Positions 1-9,157 are shown, counted from the stretch's first letter. The stretch: 41,667 nucleotides of DNA from Rhodopseudomonas rhenobacensis (GCF_014203125.1 NZ_JACHIH010000039.1:1-41667); one strand, 5' to 3'. Numbers and translations: made by a program. Notes: a model not told the origin generated them from the sequence alone.

Positions 1-148
1 GCCTTTTGCGCGCCTGGTTGGCCGCCATCATGCGAACCAAACCGCCGCCATCAACGAGCCGTCAGGTCGCTTGATTGGCCTTCTTCACGGACGACGAATG
101 ACAGGTGGAACATTGGGCACGGCCGCTCCGCACGGACGACGCCCTCGT

Positions 149-541
149 TCAATGCCGCGAGAACAGGTCGCGCAGGCGGCACAGCGTGGTGGTGATGTCG
201 AAGCGCTGCTCGGGCAGCGCCTCGCCGGCGATCAGCCGGTTGATCGCGGTCACGGGATCGGTCTCGCCGGTCAGCAGCACGTCGGCGCCGCGCTTCTTCA
301 TGTGGCGGATGAAGCCGTCGCCGGCGCTGCCTGCCAGCATGATCTCGACGCCGTCGAGCGGATGCGGGCCGTCGTCCTTGAAATAATGCGGCAGCTGCTC
401 TTTGGTCAGTTCGACGCGGGTGGGCGCCGGCAGCTTCTCGCCGGCCTGGTGGTCGGCGAGATCATAGACCAGCCAGCAGGTCGACTGCCCGGCATGGCCG
501 CTGACGGTGGCCCAGTCTTTGGTGGGAACGGCGATCTTCAT
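149..541 (-). CDS. NifX/NifB-type dinitrogenase cofactor domain protein
   Basis: This protein of about 130 residues belongs to the dinitrogenase iron-molybdenum cofactor (NifX/NafY/NifB C-terminal) fold. It begins MKIAVPTKDW, the usual first beta strand of the family, and has the glycine-rich central stretch MLAGSAGDGFI. Family members bind FeMo-co or its precursors, but many stand-alone copies outside nif clusters have no assigned role. I chose the ATG at 541 because the 14 codons upstream of it do not resemble the family. The gene is the last in a minus-strand run that starts at exbB, about 95 bp after the membrane-protein gene. No nif gene is nearby, so a role in nitrogenase assembly is not implied. 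The fold call is fairly sure; the function is not. Confidence 0.75.
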   Translation of the reverse strand: MKIAVPTKDWATVSGHAGQSTCWLVYDLADHQAGEKLPAPTRVELTKEQLPHYFKDDGPHPLDGVEIMLAGSAGDGFIRHMKKRGADVLLTGETDPVTAINRLIAGEALPEQRFDITTTLCRLRDLFSRH

Positions 542-636
542 GTCCAGTCTTTCGAACGAAACAGACTGGCTCGCATAGCACATCAGGCGGCGTGGCGGTC
601 AAGCCGCGCCGCGCAGGTCGTCAAAAGGCGCAGTCG

Positions 637-1407
637 TTACAGCGGCTCGGCGTCGGAAGTCAGCGGCGCGCGGCGGGACGGATTCCACCGCGACACCGTC
701 CACCATATCGGCGCCACCACGGCGGCGGCGACCAGCACGATCAGCAGCACGAACATCGCCGATCGCTCCAGGTAGGCGATGCCAGGCACCGCCAGCGCCA
801 GCAGCACGCCGACCAGGCCGATCTTCCAGGCCTTGAGATGGACGCCGGCGGTAAAAGTGCCGAGCGCCAACACCGTCAACACCGACAGCGCGCTGGCCTC
901 CGCGGTCATGATCCGGGTGACGTCGGAGACATAGACCAATTCCATCGCCAGCAGCACCGCGACCCAATGCAGCGCCTGGGTCCAGATCAGCCGCACCCGG
1001 TCGTGCCGGCTGGTGGCGTCGCCCCAACCGGCGGCGATGCAGATCGCCCCGATCAGCGGCGTCAGCAGCATCCAGTAGCCGCGGATCGGCGCGTCGGACA
1101 GCCCGGTATAGGCGACGCCGAACAGCACCAGCACCAGCATCAAGAGGTATTGCCACTCCTGCAGCACGAAGCCGAGCACTGCGGATCGCCAGCTCAGCGG
1201 CGCGGCGATCTCCGGCGCCGGCGTGGGTTGGGGCGACGCCAACGGGTCGGGCGACGCCAACGGCTCCGGCGCGAACTCGGCGCCGGGCGGCAGCTCGGCG
1301 GGATCGGGCGTCAGCGGGGCGTCGTTTCGCGGTAACGGGGTGGGATCCGGCACCAGCTCGGCGTTGGGCCGCGGCAGCTTGTCGTTGTCGTGCGGAAGGC
1401 TGGTCAT
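637..1407 (-). CDS. Hypothetical multi-pass inner-membrane protein
   Basis: About 256 residues. The first roughly 70 are rich in Pro, Asp and Glu, with repeats such as PDPTPLP and LASPDPLASPQPTP, and look disordered and cytoplasmic. About six hydrophobic segments follow (for example LLMLVLVLFGVAY, GYWMLLTPLIGAI, FVLLIVLVAAAVVAPIWW). I do not recognise a family. I prefer the ATG at 1407; an upstream in-frame start at 1518 would add an unlikely basic leader. The gene lies 126 bp downstream of the SecA-like gene on the same strand and 95 bp upstream of the NifX-like gene, so it may be transcribed with the exbB-exbD-tonB run. It could be an accessory membrane partner of the SecA paralogue, but only the location suggests this. 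Confidence 0.6.
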   Translation of the reverse strand: MTSLPHDNDKLPRPNAELVPDPTPLPRNDAPLTPDPAELPPGAEFAPEPLASPDPLASPQPTPAPEIAAPLSWRSAVLGFVLQEWQYLLMLVLVLFGVAYTGLSDAPIRGYWMLLTPLIGAICIAAGWGDATSRHDRVRLIWTQALHWVAVLLAMELVYVSDVTRIMTAEASALSVLTVLALGTFTAGVHLKAWKIGLVGVLLALAVPGIAYLERSAMFVLLIVLVAAAVVAPIWWTVSRWNPSRRAPLTSDAEPL

Positions 1408-1533
1408 CGGAACGCTCGCAGGGTGAGGGAACTCGAAAATAAGCGGCACGGAAACGTTTGGTTCCCGCGCCGGGGCGGGCTGCCGCAACTCGGGCCGAGG
1501 ATACAGCCGGCGCAGCACCGTTCGATGACGTCG

Positions 1534-3900
1534 CTAGCTGCGCTCGGCGCCGAGCCGCATCGCATGCGCGGTGACCTCGTGGCGGACTTCGCGGGCGAGC
1601 AATTCGAACAGCGCGAAGGCCTCGATCTGGAATTCGGCGATGACCTTGTGCGGCGGCAACCGGCGGTCGCCGATCCGCCGCTTCAGATGCTCGAGCCGCT
1701 CGGATTGCTCGGCCCATAATTGATCGAGCAGCGCCAGCATCACCCGGCGCAGGATCTCGCCGATCGCGGCTTCACCCAGCGCGTCGATCTTGCACTGCAT
1801 CCACTGCGCGGCTGTGGCGTTCAGCGTGGCGCGCAAGGCGCGGGCCGCCGCGGCGCGGGCGCTCGGCGGCTCGGCGATCGGCACCGCCAGCGTCAGGATC
1901 GCGCGCACCGCGGCGTCGAGGTTTTCCACGTCCCATTTCGCCGAGGGCGGGGCGAAGCGCGCCATCAGATCGTCGATAGTGTCGTCGCGGAATTGCGCGA
2001 CCAGCACAAGCGGCGCCGGATCGTCGCGGATCGCGCGGCGCTGCGCGTAAAGCGTCTCGCGCTGCTTGGTGATCACCTCGTCGAAGCGCAGCAGCGCCAG
2101 CCGCTGATCGAAGCTGCGCGCCTCCTCGCGGGCTTGCACGGCGATCACCAGACGCTGGGCCTGCGCGGGATCGAGCTGGGGCTCCGCTTGCGGCGCGCGC
2201 AGCAACTCGTCGTCCAGCGCGGCGTGAAAGATGCTCCGCCCCGGATCGCCCTGGCGGCCGGCGCGGCCGCGCAACTGCGCGTCGCGGCGGCGATGCGGGT
2301 GAGGCTCGGCGCCGATCACCAGCAGCCCGCCGGCGGCGAGCGCCTGGGCGCGCAGCGTCTCGTCGTGCGGCACGCCGCCGAGCCGGATGTCGGTGCCGCG
2401 CCCGGCCATCGCGGTGGCGATGGTCACCGCGCCGGGACGCCCGGCCCTGGCGATGATCCGCGCCTCCTCGGCGGCGTGGCGGGCGTGCAGCACGGTGAAG
2501 CTTTTCGCGCCGTCGCCTTCGCTCCAGCCATGCGCGGCAAGATACGCCGCCACCGCGTCGCAGTGCTCGATCGAGGGCGTGCCTATCAACACCGGCTGGC
2601 CGCGGCCGTGGGCATCTTCCACCGAGGCGAGAATTGCGCGCAGCTTGTCGGCCTCCGTCCGATGCAGCAGCGCTTCATCGCGCCGGATCATCGGCCGGTG
2701 GGTCGGGATCGCGATCACCTCGAGGCCGTAGATCGCGCGATATTCCTCGGCGTCGGCCTGCGCGGTGCCGGTCATGCCGGCGAGTTTGTCGTAGCGGCGG
2801 AAGAAGGTCTGGAACGTCATCGAGGCGACGGTGCGGGTCTCTTCGCCGATCGGGCAGCCTTCCTTGGCCTCCAGCGCCTGATGCAGCCCCTCGTCGTAGC
2901 GCCGCCCCGGCAGCATCCTCCCGCTGCCGTGATCGACGATCACCACCTCGTCGCCCTGCACGATGTAATCGCGGTCGCGCGTGAGCAGCACATGGGCGCG
3001 CAGCGCCTGCACCACGTGATGCAGCAGCGAGATGGACTCGATCTCATGCAGCGAGCTTGCCTTCAGCAATCCCGCCTGGCGCAGCGCGCGGTCCACCGCA
3101 TCGTAGCCGGCGTCGCTCAGCGCGACGCGGCGGCGCGTATCGAGCTGATAATGCACGGGCTGTAATGCGGCGATGATGCGGTCGATCAGCCGATAATACT
3201 CCGATTGATCGCCGAGCGGGCCGTACAGCGACAGCGGCACGCCGGCGTCGTCGATCAACACCGCGTCGGCCTCGTCGACCAGCGCGAACGCGTGGCCGCG
3301 CTGCACGGTTTCGGCCGCTGAAAATTTCAGATTGTCGCGCAGATAGTCCAGCCCGAACTCGCTGGCCATGCCGTAGGTGATGTCGCAGCCGTAAGCGGCG
3401 CGGCGGGTGTCGTCGTCCATCTCCTGGGTGATCAGCCCGACGCTGAGGCCGAGCATCTCGTAAACCGGGCGCATCCAGCCGGCGTCGCGCGCGGCGAGAT
3501 AATCGTTCGGCACCGCGACGTGGACGCCGCGGCCGGCCAACGCCTGCAGCGCGCACACCAAGGTCGCGGCGAGCGTCTTGCCTTCGCCGGTCTGCATCTC
3601 GGCAATGGCGCCGTCGCGCAGCGCCAGACCGCCGATCAGCTGCTCCGGCACGTGCTGCTGCGCCAGCGTGCGCCGCGCTGCCTCGCGCACCAGCGCGAAC
3701 ATCGGCAGCGTGAGGTCGTCGAGCGATGTCCCTGCCGCCGCCTGGGCGCGCAGCTCTCGCACGCGGTCGGGCAACGCCGCGTCGGAGAGCGTCGCGTCGT
3801 CCGGCGCCGCCGAGATGATCTGTTCGGCGATCGCGCGATAACGCGCCAGCCTGCGCTCGGCGCGCGAGCCGAACGCCGCGCGGGCCAGCCGCAATATCAT
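1534..3900 (-). CDS. SecA-paralogue preprotein translocase ATPase (SecA2-like)
   Basis: 788 residues with the SecA motor motifs in order: [20 protein letters not shown] (Walker A, about 90-109), [10 protein letters not shown] (DEAD motif, about 210), a preprotein cross-linking region ending in [41 protein letters not shown] and [13 protein letters not shown]. It is shorter than housekeeping SecA (about 900-950 in this group). It ends just after the helical scaffold/wing region and lacks the C-terminal Cys-rich zinc motif used for SecB and lipid contact. Motif residues differ from housekeeping SecA, for example DEAD instead of the usual DEVD-type sequence. Its ATG overlaps the tonB stop codon (ATGA, 3897-3900), so it is probably translated in coupling with tonB. 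It is probably an accessory translocase for a narrow set of substrates; which ones cannot be seen. Confidence 0.88.
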   Translation of the reverse strand: MILRLARAAFGSRAERRLARYRAIAEQIISAAPDDATLSDAALPDRVRELRAQAAAGTSLDDLTLPMFALVREAARRTLAQQHVPEQLIGGLALRDGAIAEMQTGEGKTLAATLVCALQALAGRGVHVAVPNDYLAARDAGWMRPVYEMLGLSVGLITQEMDDDTRRAAYGCDITYGMASEFGLDYLRDNLKFSAAETVQRGHAFALVDEADAVLIDDAGVPLSLYGPLGDQSEYYRLIDRIIAALQPVHYQLDTRRRVALSDAGYDAVDRALRQAGLLKASSLHEIESISLLHHVVQALRAHVLLTRDRDYIVQGDEVVIVDHGSGRMLPGRRYDEGLHQALEAKEGCPIGEETRTVASMTFQTFFRRYDKLAGMTGTAQADAEEYRAIYGLEVIAIPTHRPMIRRDEALLHRTEADKLRAILASVEDAHGRGQPVLIGTPSIEHCDAVAAYLAAHGWSEGDGAKSFTVLHARHAAEEARIIARAGRPGAVTIATAMAGRGTDIRLGGVPHDETLRAQALAAGGLLVIGAEPHPHRRRDAQLRGRAGRQGDPGRSIFHAALDDELLRAPQAEPQLDPAQAQRLVIAVQAREEARSFDQRLALLRFDEVITKQRETLYAQRRAIRDDPAPLVLVAQFRDDTIDDLMARFAPPSAKWDVENLDAAVRAILTLAVPIAEPPSARAAAARALRATLNATAAQWMQCKIDALGEAAIGEILRRVMLALLDQLWAEQSERLEHLKRRIGDRRLPPHKVIAEFQIEAFALFELLAREVRHEVTAHAMRLGAERS

Positions 3901-4694
3901 TTCAATTGGAACAGGATCGGCACCGAGAACGCGAATTGCGTGCCGCCGACCTCGGCGGGCGGCACCGGCAACGGCTGCGCGCGTTGCAGCAGCGCCAGCG
4001 TCTCGCGGTCGAGCGCCTCGGAGCCGCTGCCCTTGACGATCGAACTCGACGTCACATGGCCCTGGCGGTCGACCACGAACGCCACCTTGGCGACGCCGCT
4101 CTCGCGCCGCGCCTGGGCCTCCGCCGGATAGCGCTTGTTACGCTGCAGATGCAGCGCCAGTTTCCGCTTCCAGCTCACCAGCATCGCAGTGCGTGCCGCC
4201 GACGCCGTCGGCGCGGTGGTGGCGGAGGCCGCGACCACCGGCGGTGCCGCGTTCGGCGTCTTCTCGGCGTCGTCCTTCTTCTCTTCTTCTTTCTTCTGCT
4301 CGGGCGGCGCCGCGGTGTCGAGCGCGACGTCGGGCTCCGCCATCGCCGGCAACGGCGGCGTCGCCACCGGCTCGTCCGGCGTCGGCTGCGGATCCTTCAC
4401 CGGCTCGGCCTTCTCCTCGGCCTTGAGCTCCGCCTTCTCCATCGGCGGCGGCGCGGCGTCGGTCTGCATCTGCTCCTCGCCGGGCGCGACGTCGCGCGCC
4501 TGCGCGTCCTGGAAGGATTCGGTGGTGAAGTCGACGTCGATCGCGGTGACCGTATCGAGCGTGTCGCCTTCGTCCTGCGGCTTGGTCAGCAATGCTGCAG
4601 CCACCGCGCCGTGCAGGCTCAGCGTCACCACGAAGCACAGGCCCCAGCGCGCAAAGTCCTTGCGGTTGACGCCGCGATAGGAGGCGAGACTCAT
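3897..4694 (-). CDS. tonB: TonB-family energy transducer
   Basis: 265 residues. One N-terminal membrane anchor (about 17-37, [20 protein letters not shown]) contains the Ser-His pair typical of TonB. A long periplasmic linker rich in Pro, Glu and Lys follows. The C-terminal TonB domain (about 180-265) includes [23 protein letters not shown] and ends in VPILFQLK. TonB couples the proton-motive force harvested by ExbB/ExbD to outer-membrane receptors. The start overlaps the exbD stop by 4 nt, and its own stop overlaps the SecA-like start by 4 nt, so all three are likely co-translated. The divergent siderophore receptor is an obvious client. Confidence 0.92.
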   Translation of the reverse strand: MSLASYRGVNRKDFARWGLCFVVTLSLHGAVAAALLTKPQDEGDTLDTVTAIDVDFTTESFQDAQARDVAPGEEQMQTDAAPPPMEKAELKAEEKAEPVKDPQPTPDEPVATPPLPAMAEPDVALDTAAPPEQKKEEEKKDDAEKTPNAAPPVVAASATTAPTASAARTAMLVSWKRKLALHLQRNKRYPAEAQARRESGVAKVAFVVDRQGHVTSSSIVKGSGSEALDRETLALLQRAQPLPVPPAEVGGTQFAFSVPILFQLK

Positions 4695-5119
4695 GGCGTC
4701 GAACTCTCAAGCCCGACCAGCGCGATCTTCAGATAGCCGGCGCTGCGCAGATCGTTCATCAGCGTCATCACGTCGCCATAGGGGATGGTCTTGTCGGCGC
4801 GCACGAACAGCCGCTTGGTGCGGTCCGACGACGTCACCTGATCGAGCGAGCCCGCCAGGCTGTCGCGCGACAGCGGATTCTCGCCGATCGCCAAGGAGTG
4901 ATCCGCCTTCATGGTGACGAAGATCGGCTTGTCCGGCCGCGGCTGCCGCTTCATCGTCGAGGCCGGCAGATCGACCGCGACGTCGACGGTGGCGAGCGGG
5001 GCCGCGATCATGAAGATGATCAGCAGCACCAGGATCACGTCGATGAACGGCGTGACGTTGATCTCGCTGAGCTGCTGCATCTCGTCGTCGGCGGATGCGG
5101 TCTGGAGCTGTCCGGCCAC
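4691..5119 (-). CDS. exbD: ExbD, TonB-system proton-channel subunit
   Basis: 142 residues, the normal ExbD length. A short cytoplasmic N terminus leads to the hallmark INVTPFIDVILVLLIIFM segment (about 20-37), whose Asp is the proton-relay residue. A periplasmic domain with LFVRADKTIPYGDVMTLMNDLRSAGY follows, the conserved C-terminal region of ExbD/TolR proteins. It sits 15 bp downstream of exbB and overlaps tonB by ATGA. ExbB, ExbD and TonB form the inner-membrane motor for active outer-membrane transport. Adjacency to tonB rather than tolA/tolB supports ExbD over TolR. Confidence 0.94.
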   Translation of the reverse strand: MAGQLQTASADDEMQQLSEINVTPFIDVILVLLIIFMIAAPLATVDVAVDLPASTMKRQPRPDKPIFVTMKADHSLAIGENPLSRDSLAGSLDQVTSSDRTKRLFVRADKTIPYGDVMTLMNDLRSAGYLKIALVGLESSTP

Positions 5120-5134
5120 GGGCGTTTCTCCGGT

Positions 5135-6037
5135 CTATTCGGCGGCGTGGCGGCGCGGCATGTAGGAGACGCGATCGAGATCGCGGCTGACCATGCGCAT
5201 CAGTTCGGCGGAGCCGTCATTCAACAGGCCGCGATAGCCCATGATGGAGCGCGCGAACATGTTGTAGATCACCACCGCGGGGATCGCGGCGACGAGGCCC
5301 AGCGCGGTGGCGAGCAGCGCCTCGGCGATGCCCGGCGCCACCACGGCCAAGTTGGTGGTCTGCGATTTCGAAATGCCGATGAAGGCATTCATGATGCCCC
5401 ACACGGTGCCGAACAGACCGACGAACGGGCCGATCGAGCCGATCGTCGCCAGGATGCCGGTGCCGCGCGTCATCCGCCGCACCGCGGCGGCCTCGATGCG
5501 GGTGAACAGCGAGCCGACGCGCTCCTTGATGCCGTCGTGATTGGTGGTGTCTTGCGAGCGCTGCAACTCGCCGGCCGCGGCGCGCGCCAGCACCGCGATG
5601 TCGCTGTCGGCGTCCTGCAGCTTGGCGCAGGCTTCGCGCAGCGTGTTGGAGGCCTCGACAATGCGCAGGTCGCGCGATAGCCGGCGACGCGCGGTGGCGA
5701 GTTCGATGGTCTTGGTCAGCCACACCGACCAGGTCAGCACCGAGGCCAGCGCCAGGCCGATCATCACCGCTTTGACGATGGAATCCGCGGCCATGAACAT
5801 GCCGATCGGCGTCAATTCATGCGGCAGCACCGGCGAAACATCAGATGCCGATGCGAGTTCGGTGGCGGGCGGCATCGCCGCGGGTTCGGAGACCGTAGTC
5901 GGTGGCGCGGCCGCCGCCTGCGCCATTGCAAGGCTCGGCATCAGAGTGAGCGTCGCCGCCAGCAGCAGCGCGACCAGGGACAAACCGGCGCGATCGCTCG
6001 ACCGGGCCACGCATCCGTGCAGTGAACGCAGTATCAT
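5135..6037 (-). CDS. exbB: ExbB, TonB-system MotA/TolQ/ExbB proton channel
   Basis: About 300 residues from the ATG at 6037. I chose this start because it gives a clean signal peptide (LVALLLAATLTLMPSLAMAQA) and has an AAGAAGAAA purine-rich site just upstream; an earlier in-frame start at 6094 would spoil this. After the signal comes an Ala/Pro-rich extension, then three membrane segments with the MotA/TolQ/ExbB signature: GTGILATIGSIGPFVGLFGTVWGI, LAVVAPGIAEALLATALGLVAAIPAVVIYN. The extended, signal-bearing N terminus is the usual form of ExbB in this bacterial group. It is the first gene of the minus-strand run; two iron-control-like palindromes lie 120-165 bp upstream. Confidence 0.92.
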   Translation of the reverse strand: MILRSLHGCVARSSDRAGLSLVALLLAATLTLMPSLAMAQAAAAPPTTVSEPAAMPPATELASASDVSPVLPHELTPIGMFMAADSIVKAVMIGLALASVLTWSVWLTKTIELATARRRLSRDLRIVEASNTLREACAKLQDADSDIAVLARAAAGELQRSQDTTNHDGIKERVGSLFTRIEAAAVRRMTRGTGILATIGSIGPFVGLFGTVWGIMNAFIGISKSQTTNLAVVAPGIAEALLATALGLVAAIPAVVIYNMFARSIMGYRGLLNDGSAELMRMVSRDLDRVSYMPRRHAAE

Positions 6038-6158
6038 GGATGATTTCTTCTTGTTGTGTCGCGCGACGTCCGCGTCAGGCCGCGCCAATGGCACCAGCTT
6101 TGCCTTCGATGGTCTATCGCTACCGCTTCGCGATTGAAAGAAACAAGCCGCGACTGAC

Positions 6159-6175
6159 TTTTAGAATCGCTAAAA
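6159..6175. promoter_or_regulatory. Perfect inverted repeat, possible regulator site
   Basis: TTTTAG-AATCG-CTAAAA is a perfect 6-bp inverted repeat with a 5-nt centre. It resembles the iron control element arms (TTTAG...CTAAA), but with 5 instead of 7 bases between the arms. It lies 122 bp upstream of the exbB start and 8 bp from the next candidate box. Confidence 0.45.
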
Positions 6176-6182
6176 GACCCGA

Positions 6183-6199
6183 TTTGGAATCTTTCTAGG
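6183..6199. promoter_or_regulatory. Candidate Irr-type iron control element (ICE)
   Basis: TTTGGAATCTTTCTAGG matches the ICE consensus TTTAGAA-N3-TTCTAAA at 11 of 14 fixed positions with the correct 17-bp spacing. ICE boxes bind Irr, the haem-dependent iron regulator of Rhizobiales. It lies between exbB-exbD-tonB and the siderophore receptor. The match was made by eye; binding is inferred. Confidence 0.5.
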
Positions 6200-6292
6200 T
6201 TGCGCGGCGACCGCGGTCGTATTCCAGACATTGTCTTGCGGCCCGCGCATTGTCCCCTCGCCAGGCCATCGACGAGATCAGGCTTATGAGTT

Positions 6293-6370
6293 CGTCATTG
6301 CGAGGAGCGCTTTGCGATCAAGCAATCCCGGACTCCGCGTGCAGCCCTTGGGTTGCTTCGCTTTCATTCG
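6293..6370. repeat. Degenerate palindromic intergenic repeat
   Basis: Starts CGTCATTGCGAGGAGCG, passes AAGCAATCC and ends GGTTGCTTCGCTTTCATTC. This is the scheme of a common palindromic intergenic repeat in Bradyrhizobium/Rhodopseudomonas genomes. The arms pair imperfectly. It has no coding content. Confidence 0.55.
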
Positions 6371-6553
6371 ACGCTTAGCAGCGAATACGCCCGGCGAACG
6401 CTGCCAAACTAGAACATCTATAAAGCGGCATGTTCACGCGGTTTGATCCATTGCAGCGACGTAGTCGCAAAGCTAAGAGAAAATCGGGCGCCGCTTCGAC
6501 CGCGTGTCGTTAGCAAGCCCGGGGCGAATAATCACGAGTGGGGGTTCGGGTTG

Positions 6554-8968
6554 ATGAGCATCGTATCGCTGGGGCAGGCGGGTGTCAGAACATTTAGTGG
6601 CGTGTTGTCGCGCGGTCCTTCCAAGCTGGCCTGGAGCAAGACCACGATCGGCATCGCGTCGGTGATGCTGATGCCGGACTCCGCAGATGCCCAGCCGGTG
6701 TCGAACGGCGACGATCTTCCCCAGGTGCGCGTCACCGCGCCGAAGCGCCAGCAAGCCAAGCGCCAGGCGACGCGCCGCGCGCCGGCCCGCACCGCACCCG
6801 CGGTGGCGACCGCGCCGAACGACGCGGTGGTCAACCCGGTGGTCGGCGATGGCGCCGGCGTCGCCGGCTATCGCACGCCGGCGCAGGCCGGGATCTCGCG
6901 GATGCCGGCGCCGCTGCTCAACACGCCGCAGACCGTCAACGTGGTGTCGCAGCAGTTGATGCAGGATCAGCGCACGACGTCGGTGCAAGACGCGCTGCGC
7001 AACGTGCCCGGCATCACCTTCACCGCCGGCGAAGGCGGCGTGCAGGGCGACAACGTCACCATCCGCGGCTACACCGCGCGCAACGACTTCTATCGCGACG
7101 GCATTCGCGACCCCGGCTGGTACACCCGCGACGCCTTCAGCTTCGATCGCGTCGAGGTCTACAAGGGGCCGTCGTCGTTCCTGTTCGGCCGCGGCTCCAC
7201 CGGAGGCGTCATCAACATCGTCTCGAAGACCCCGCAGAACCGCGACTTCTACGTCGTCGAGGCGACCGGCAATAGTGCCGCGGGCGGCCGGGTGATGACC
7301 GACTTCAACAAGACCTACGGCGACGTCACCGCGCGACTGTCGATGCTCGGCTACGACACCGACGTCGCCGACCGCGACAACGTGCACACCAAGCGCTACG
7401 GCTTTGCGCCCTCGGTGGCCTGGCAGATCACCGACAACACCAAGGACACGCTGAGTTACGTCTATCAGAACGACGACAACATCGCCGACCGCGGCATTCC
7501 GATGTTGCCGGGCTCATATTTCGGCACCAGCTATCGGCAGCCCGCGCCGGTGCCGCGCAACACTTACTACGGCGTGCTGACGCCGGGCCAGGACGACGTC
7601 GAGCGCACCGAGGCGCACAGCATCACTAACAAGTTCGAGCACGAATTCGCGCCGGGGCTGAAATTCACCAACCTCACCGGCTATTCCAACGTCGAGCGCT
7701 TCAACCGCACCCGCCCGGTGCAGCTCTCCGGGCTCGGCACCGCGACCTCCAATCTGTGGAGCGCGCCGGTCGGCGGCACCCGGCTTGCGACCGCGGGCAA
7801 TCCGCTGACCACCGCGACCGCGCTGAACAACATCTGGATCGCCAACACCAACCACTTCCAGAACCAGACCAACAACGAGCTGATCAGCAACGTCAGCGAC
7901 GTCAATGCGCAGTTCGCCACCGGCTGGCTGCACCATAACGTGCTGGTCGGCATGGAATTCAGCAAGGAAAACCGCGACCAGTTCCGCACCACCTTCGCCG
8001 ACAGCTACCGCATCAACGTCGCCAATCCGAATCCCTATGTGACCGGCGTGCTGAACCCGACCACCGCGGCCACGGTGTCGAAGGCCAATGCGCGCGGCTT
8101 CTACGCGCAGGATCAGATGAAGGTCACCGAGTGGCTGGAGCTGCTCGGCGGCGTGCGCTACGACGTGTTCGACGCGACCTCGAACACCTACACCATCACC
8201 CGCGCCACCGGCGCGCAATCCGGCCTGCTCAGCCTGAATTCCAACACCGACTTCCTGAGCTACCGCGCCGGCGTGGTGCTGCATCCGACGGCGAACTCCA
8301 GCGTCTATTACATGCGCGGCACCTCGGCCAATCCGCCGGCGGAATTCACCACCATCACCAACGGCCAGCAGACGCTCGATCCGGTGGAGTCCTCGGTCGA
8401 CGAGATCGGCGCCAAGGCCGATCTGTTGAACAACAAGCTCAACGTCAACGCCGCGGTGTTCCGCATCAAGAAGAAGAACGACATCGAGAACCAGGGCACC
8501 AACGCGGCGCCGAATTACGTCGCGATCGGCACCTCGCAAGTCGAGGGTTTCGAGATCGGCGCCACCGGCAAGTTGACCGATGCCTGGAGCGTGTCGGGCG
8601 GCTATGCCTATCTGAAGTCGCGGCTGCTGGATTCGGTGACGCTGAGCAATGTCGGGCACGAACTCGCGATGACGCCGAAGAACTCGTTCTCGGTGTTCAC
8701 CACCTACGAGCTCGACTCGCAATGGACGATCGGCGGCGGCGCGTTCTACGTCGACTCGCGGTTCTCCAGCGTCGCCAACGACGCCCGCATCCCGGACTAC
8801 TGGCGGTTCGACGCGATGGCCTCCTACAAGGTCGATCGCAACCTGACGCTGCAGCTCAATATCTACAACCTGACCAACGAGTACTACTACGACTCGGCGG
8901 CCGGTGCAGGCTACGCGGTGCCGGGCGCAGGGCGCTACGTCTCGGTCTCGGCGCGGGCGTCGTTCTAG
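6554..8968 (+). CDS. TonB-dependent siderophore receptor
   Basis: 804 residues from the ATG at 6554. The usual family length and a leader-like N terminus with ADAQ cleavage context favour this start over 6443. After the leader comes a TonB-box-like DLPQVRVTAP. The plug domain (about 100-230) follows: NTPQTVNVVSQQLMQDQ, LRNVPGITF, NVTIRGYTARNDFYRDGIRD, RVEVYKGPSSFLFGRGSTGG, then INIVSKTP. The 22-strand barrel ends VSVSARASF with the terminal Phe needed for insertion. The plug resembles the catecholate-type receptors Fiu and PiuA. The downstream PiuC-type dioxygenase supports this, because piuA-piuC pairs are common. It imports a ferric siderophore using the divergent ExbB-ExbD-TonB motor. The exact ligand cannot be read from sequence. 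Confidence 0.92.
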   Translation: MSIVSLGQAGVRTFSGVLSRGPSKLAWSKTTIGIASVMLMPDSADAQPVSNGDDLPQVRVTAPKRQQAKRQATRRAPARTAPAVATAPNDAVVNPVVGDGAGVAGYRTPAQAGISRMPAPLLNTPQTVNVVSQQLMQDQRTTSVQDALRNVPGITFTAGEGGVQGDNVTIRGYTARNDFYRDGIRDPGWYTRDAFSFDRVEVYKGPSSFLFGRGSTGGVINIVSKTPQNRDFYVVEATGNSAAGGRVMTDFNKTYGDVTARLSMLGYDTDVADRDNVHTKRYGFAPSVAWQITDNTKDTLSYVYQNDDNIADRGIPMLPGSYFGTSYRQPAPVPRNTYYGVLTPGQDDVERTEAHSITNKFEHEFAPGLKFTNLTGYSNVERFNRTRPVQLSGLGTATSNLWSAPVGGTRLATAGNPLTTATALNNIWIANTNHFQNQTNNELISNVSDVNAQFATGWLHHNVLVGMEFSKENRDQFRTTFADSYRINVANPNPYVTGVLNPTTAATVSKANARGFYAQDQMKVTEWLELLGGVRYDVFDATSNTYTITRATGAQSGLLSLNSNTDFLSYRAGVVLHPTANSSVYYMRGTSANPPAEFTTITNGQQTLDPVESSVDEIGAKADLLNNKLNVNAAVFRIKKKNDIENQGTNAAPNYVAIGTSQVEGFEIGATGKLTDAWSVSGGYAYLKSRLLDSVTLSNVGHELAMTPKNSFSVFTTYELDSQWTIGGGAFYVDSRFSSVANDARIPDYWRFDAMASYKVDRNLTLQLNIYNLTNEYYYDSAAGAGYAVPGAGRYVSVSARASF

Positions 8969-8980
8969 CGTTCTGAGAAG

Positions 8981-9097
8981 CCGTCATCCTGAGGAGCCCG
9001 GCGAAGCGCGTAGCGCGAAGCCGGGCGTCTCGAAGGATGAGGGATGTGGCCCATGGTGCGAGACGCGCGCCGAAGCGGCGCGCTCCTCACCATGAGG
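8981..9097. repeat. Interspersed palindromic repeat
   Basis: Begins CCGTCATCCTGAGGAGCC, includes CGAAGCCGGGCGTCTCGAAGG and ends GCGCTCCTCACCATGAGG. This is a family-typical repeat of this bacterial group that folds into paired arms. Its position right after the receptor gene could protect or terminate the transcript. Confidence 0.6.
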
Positions 9098-9157
9098 TGT
9101 GCTTGTGGCGGGGCCGGAGTTTGTGCACGGGCGCCGTTCGAATTGCGCGGATGCATG

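Larger units (their letters stand above)
6038..6553. other. Intergenic region between divergent exbB and siderophore receptor
   Basis: 516 bp without a convincing gene. It must hold the promoters of exbB (leftward) and the receptor (rightward). Two palindromic iron-control-like elements lie at 6159-6175 and 6183-6199, and a degenerate copy of a family-typical repeat (CGTCATTGCGAGGAGCG type) at about 6293-6370. I could not pick a -35/-10 pair with confidence. Confidence 0.6.

Noticed and set aside
1-29. Possible start of a minus-strand gene running off the left edge (MMAANQARKR)
   Set aside because: Only about ten codons are visible and no clear ribosome-binding site precedes them.
62-151. 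Minus-strand mini-frame with CSTCH, a c-type haem motif (CxxCH), just after the NifX-like stop codon
   Set aside because: Only 24 codons from a GTG, no ribosome-binding site or signal peptide. One CxxCH in so short a frame is easily chance.
1534-3900. Housekeeping SecA
   Set aside because: Too short, no C-terminal zinc motif, divergent motif residues, and operon context with tonB; the essential copy should be elsewhere.
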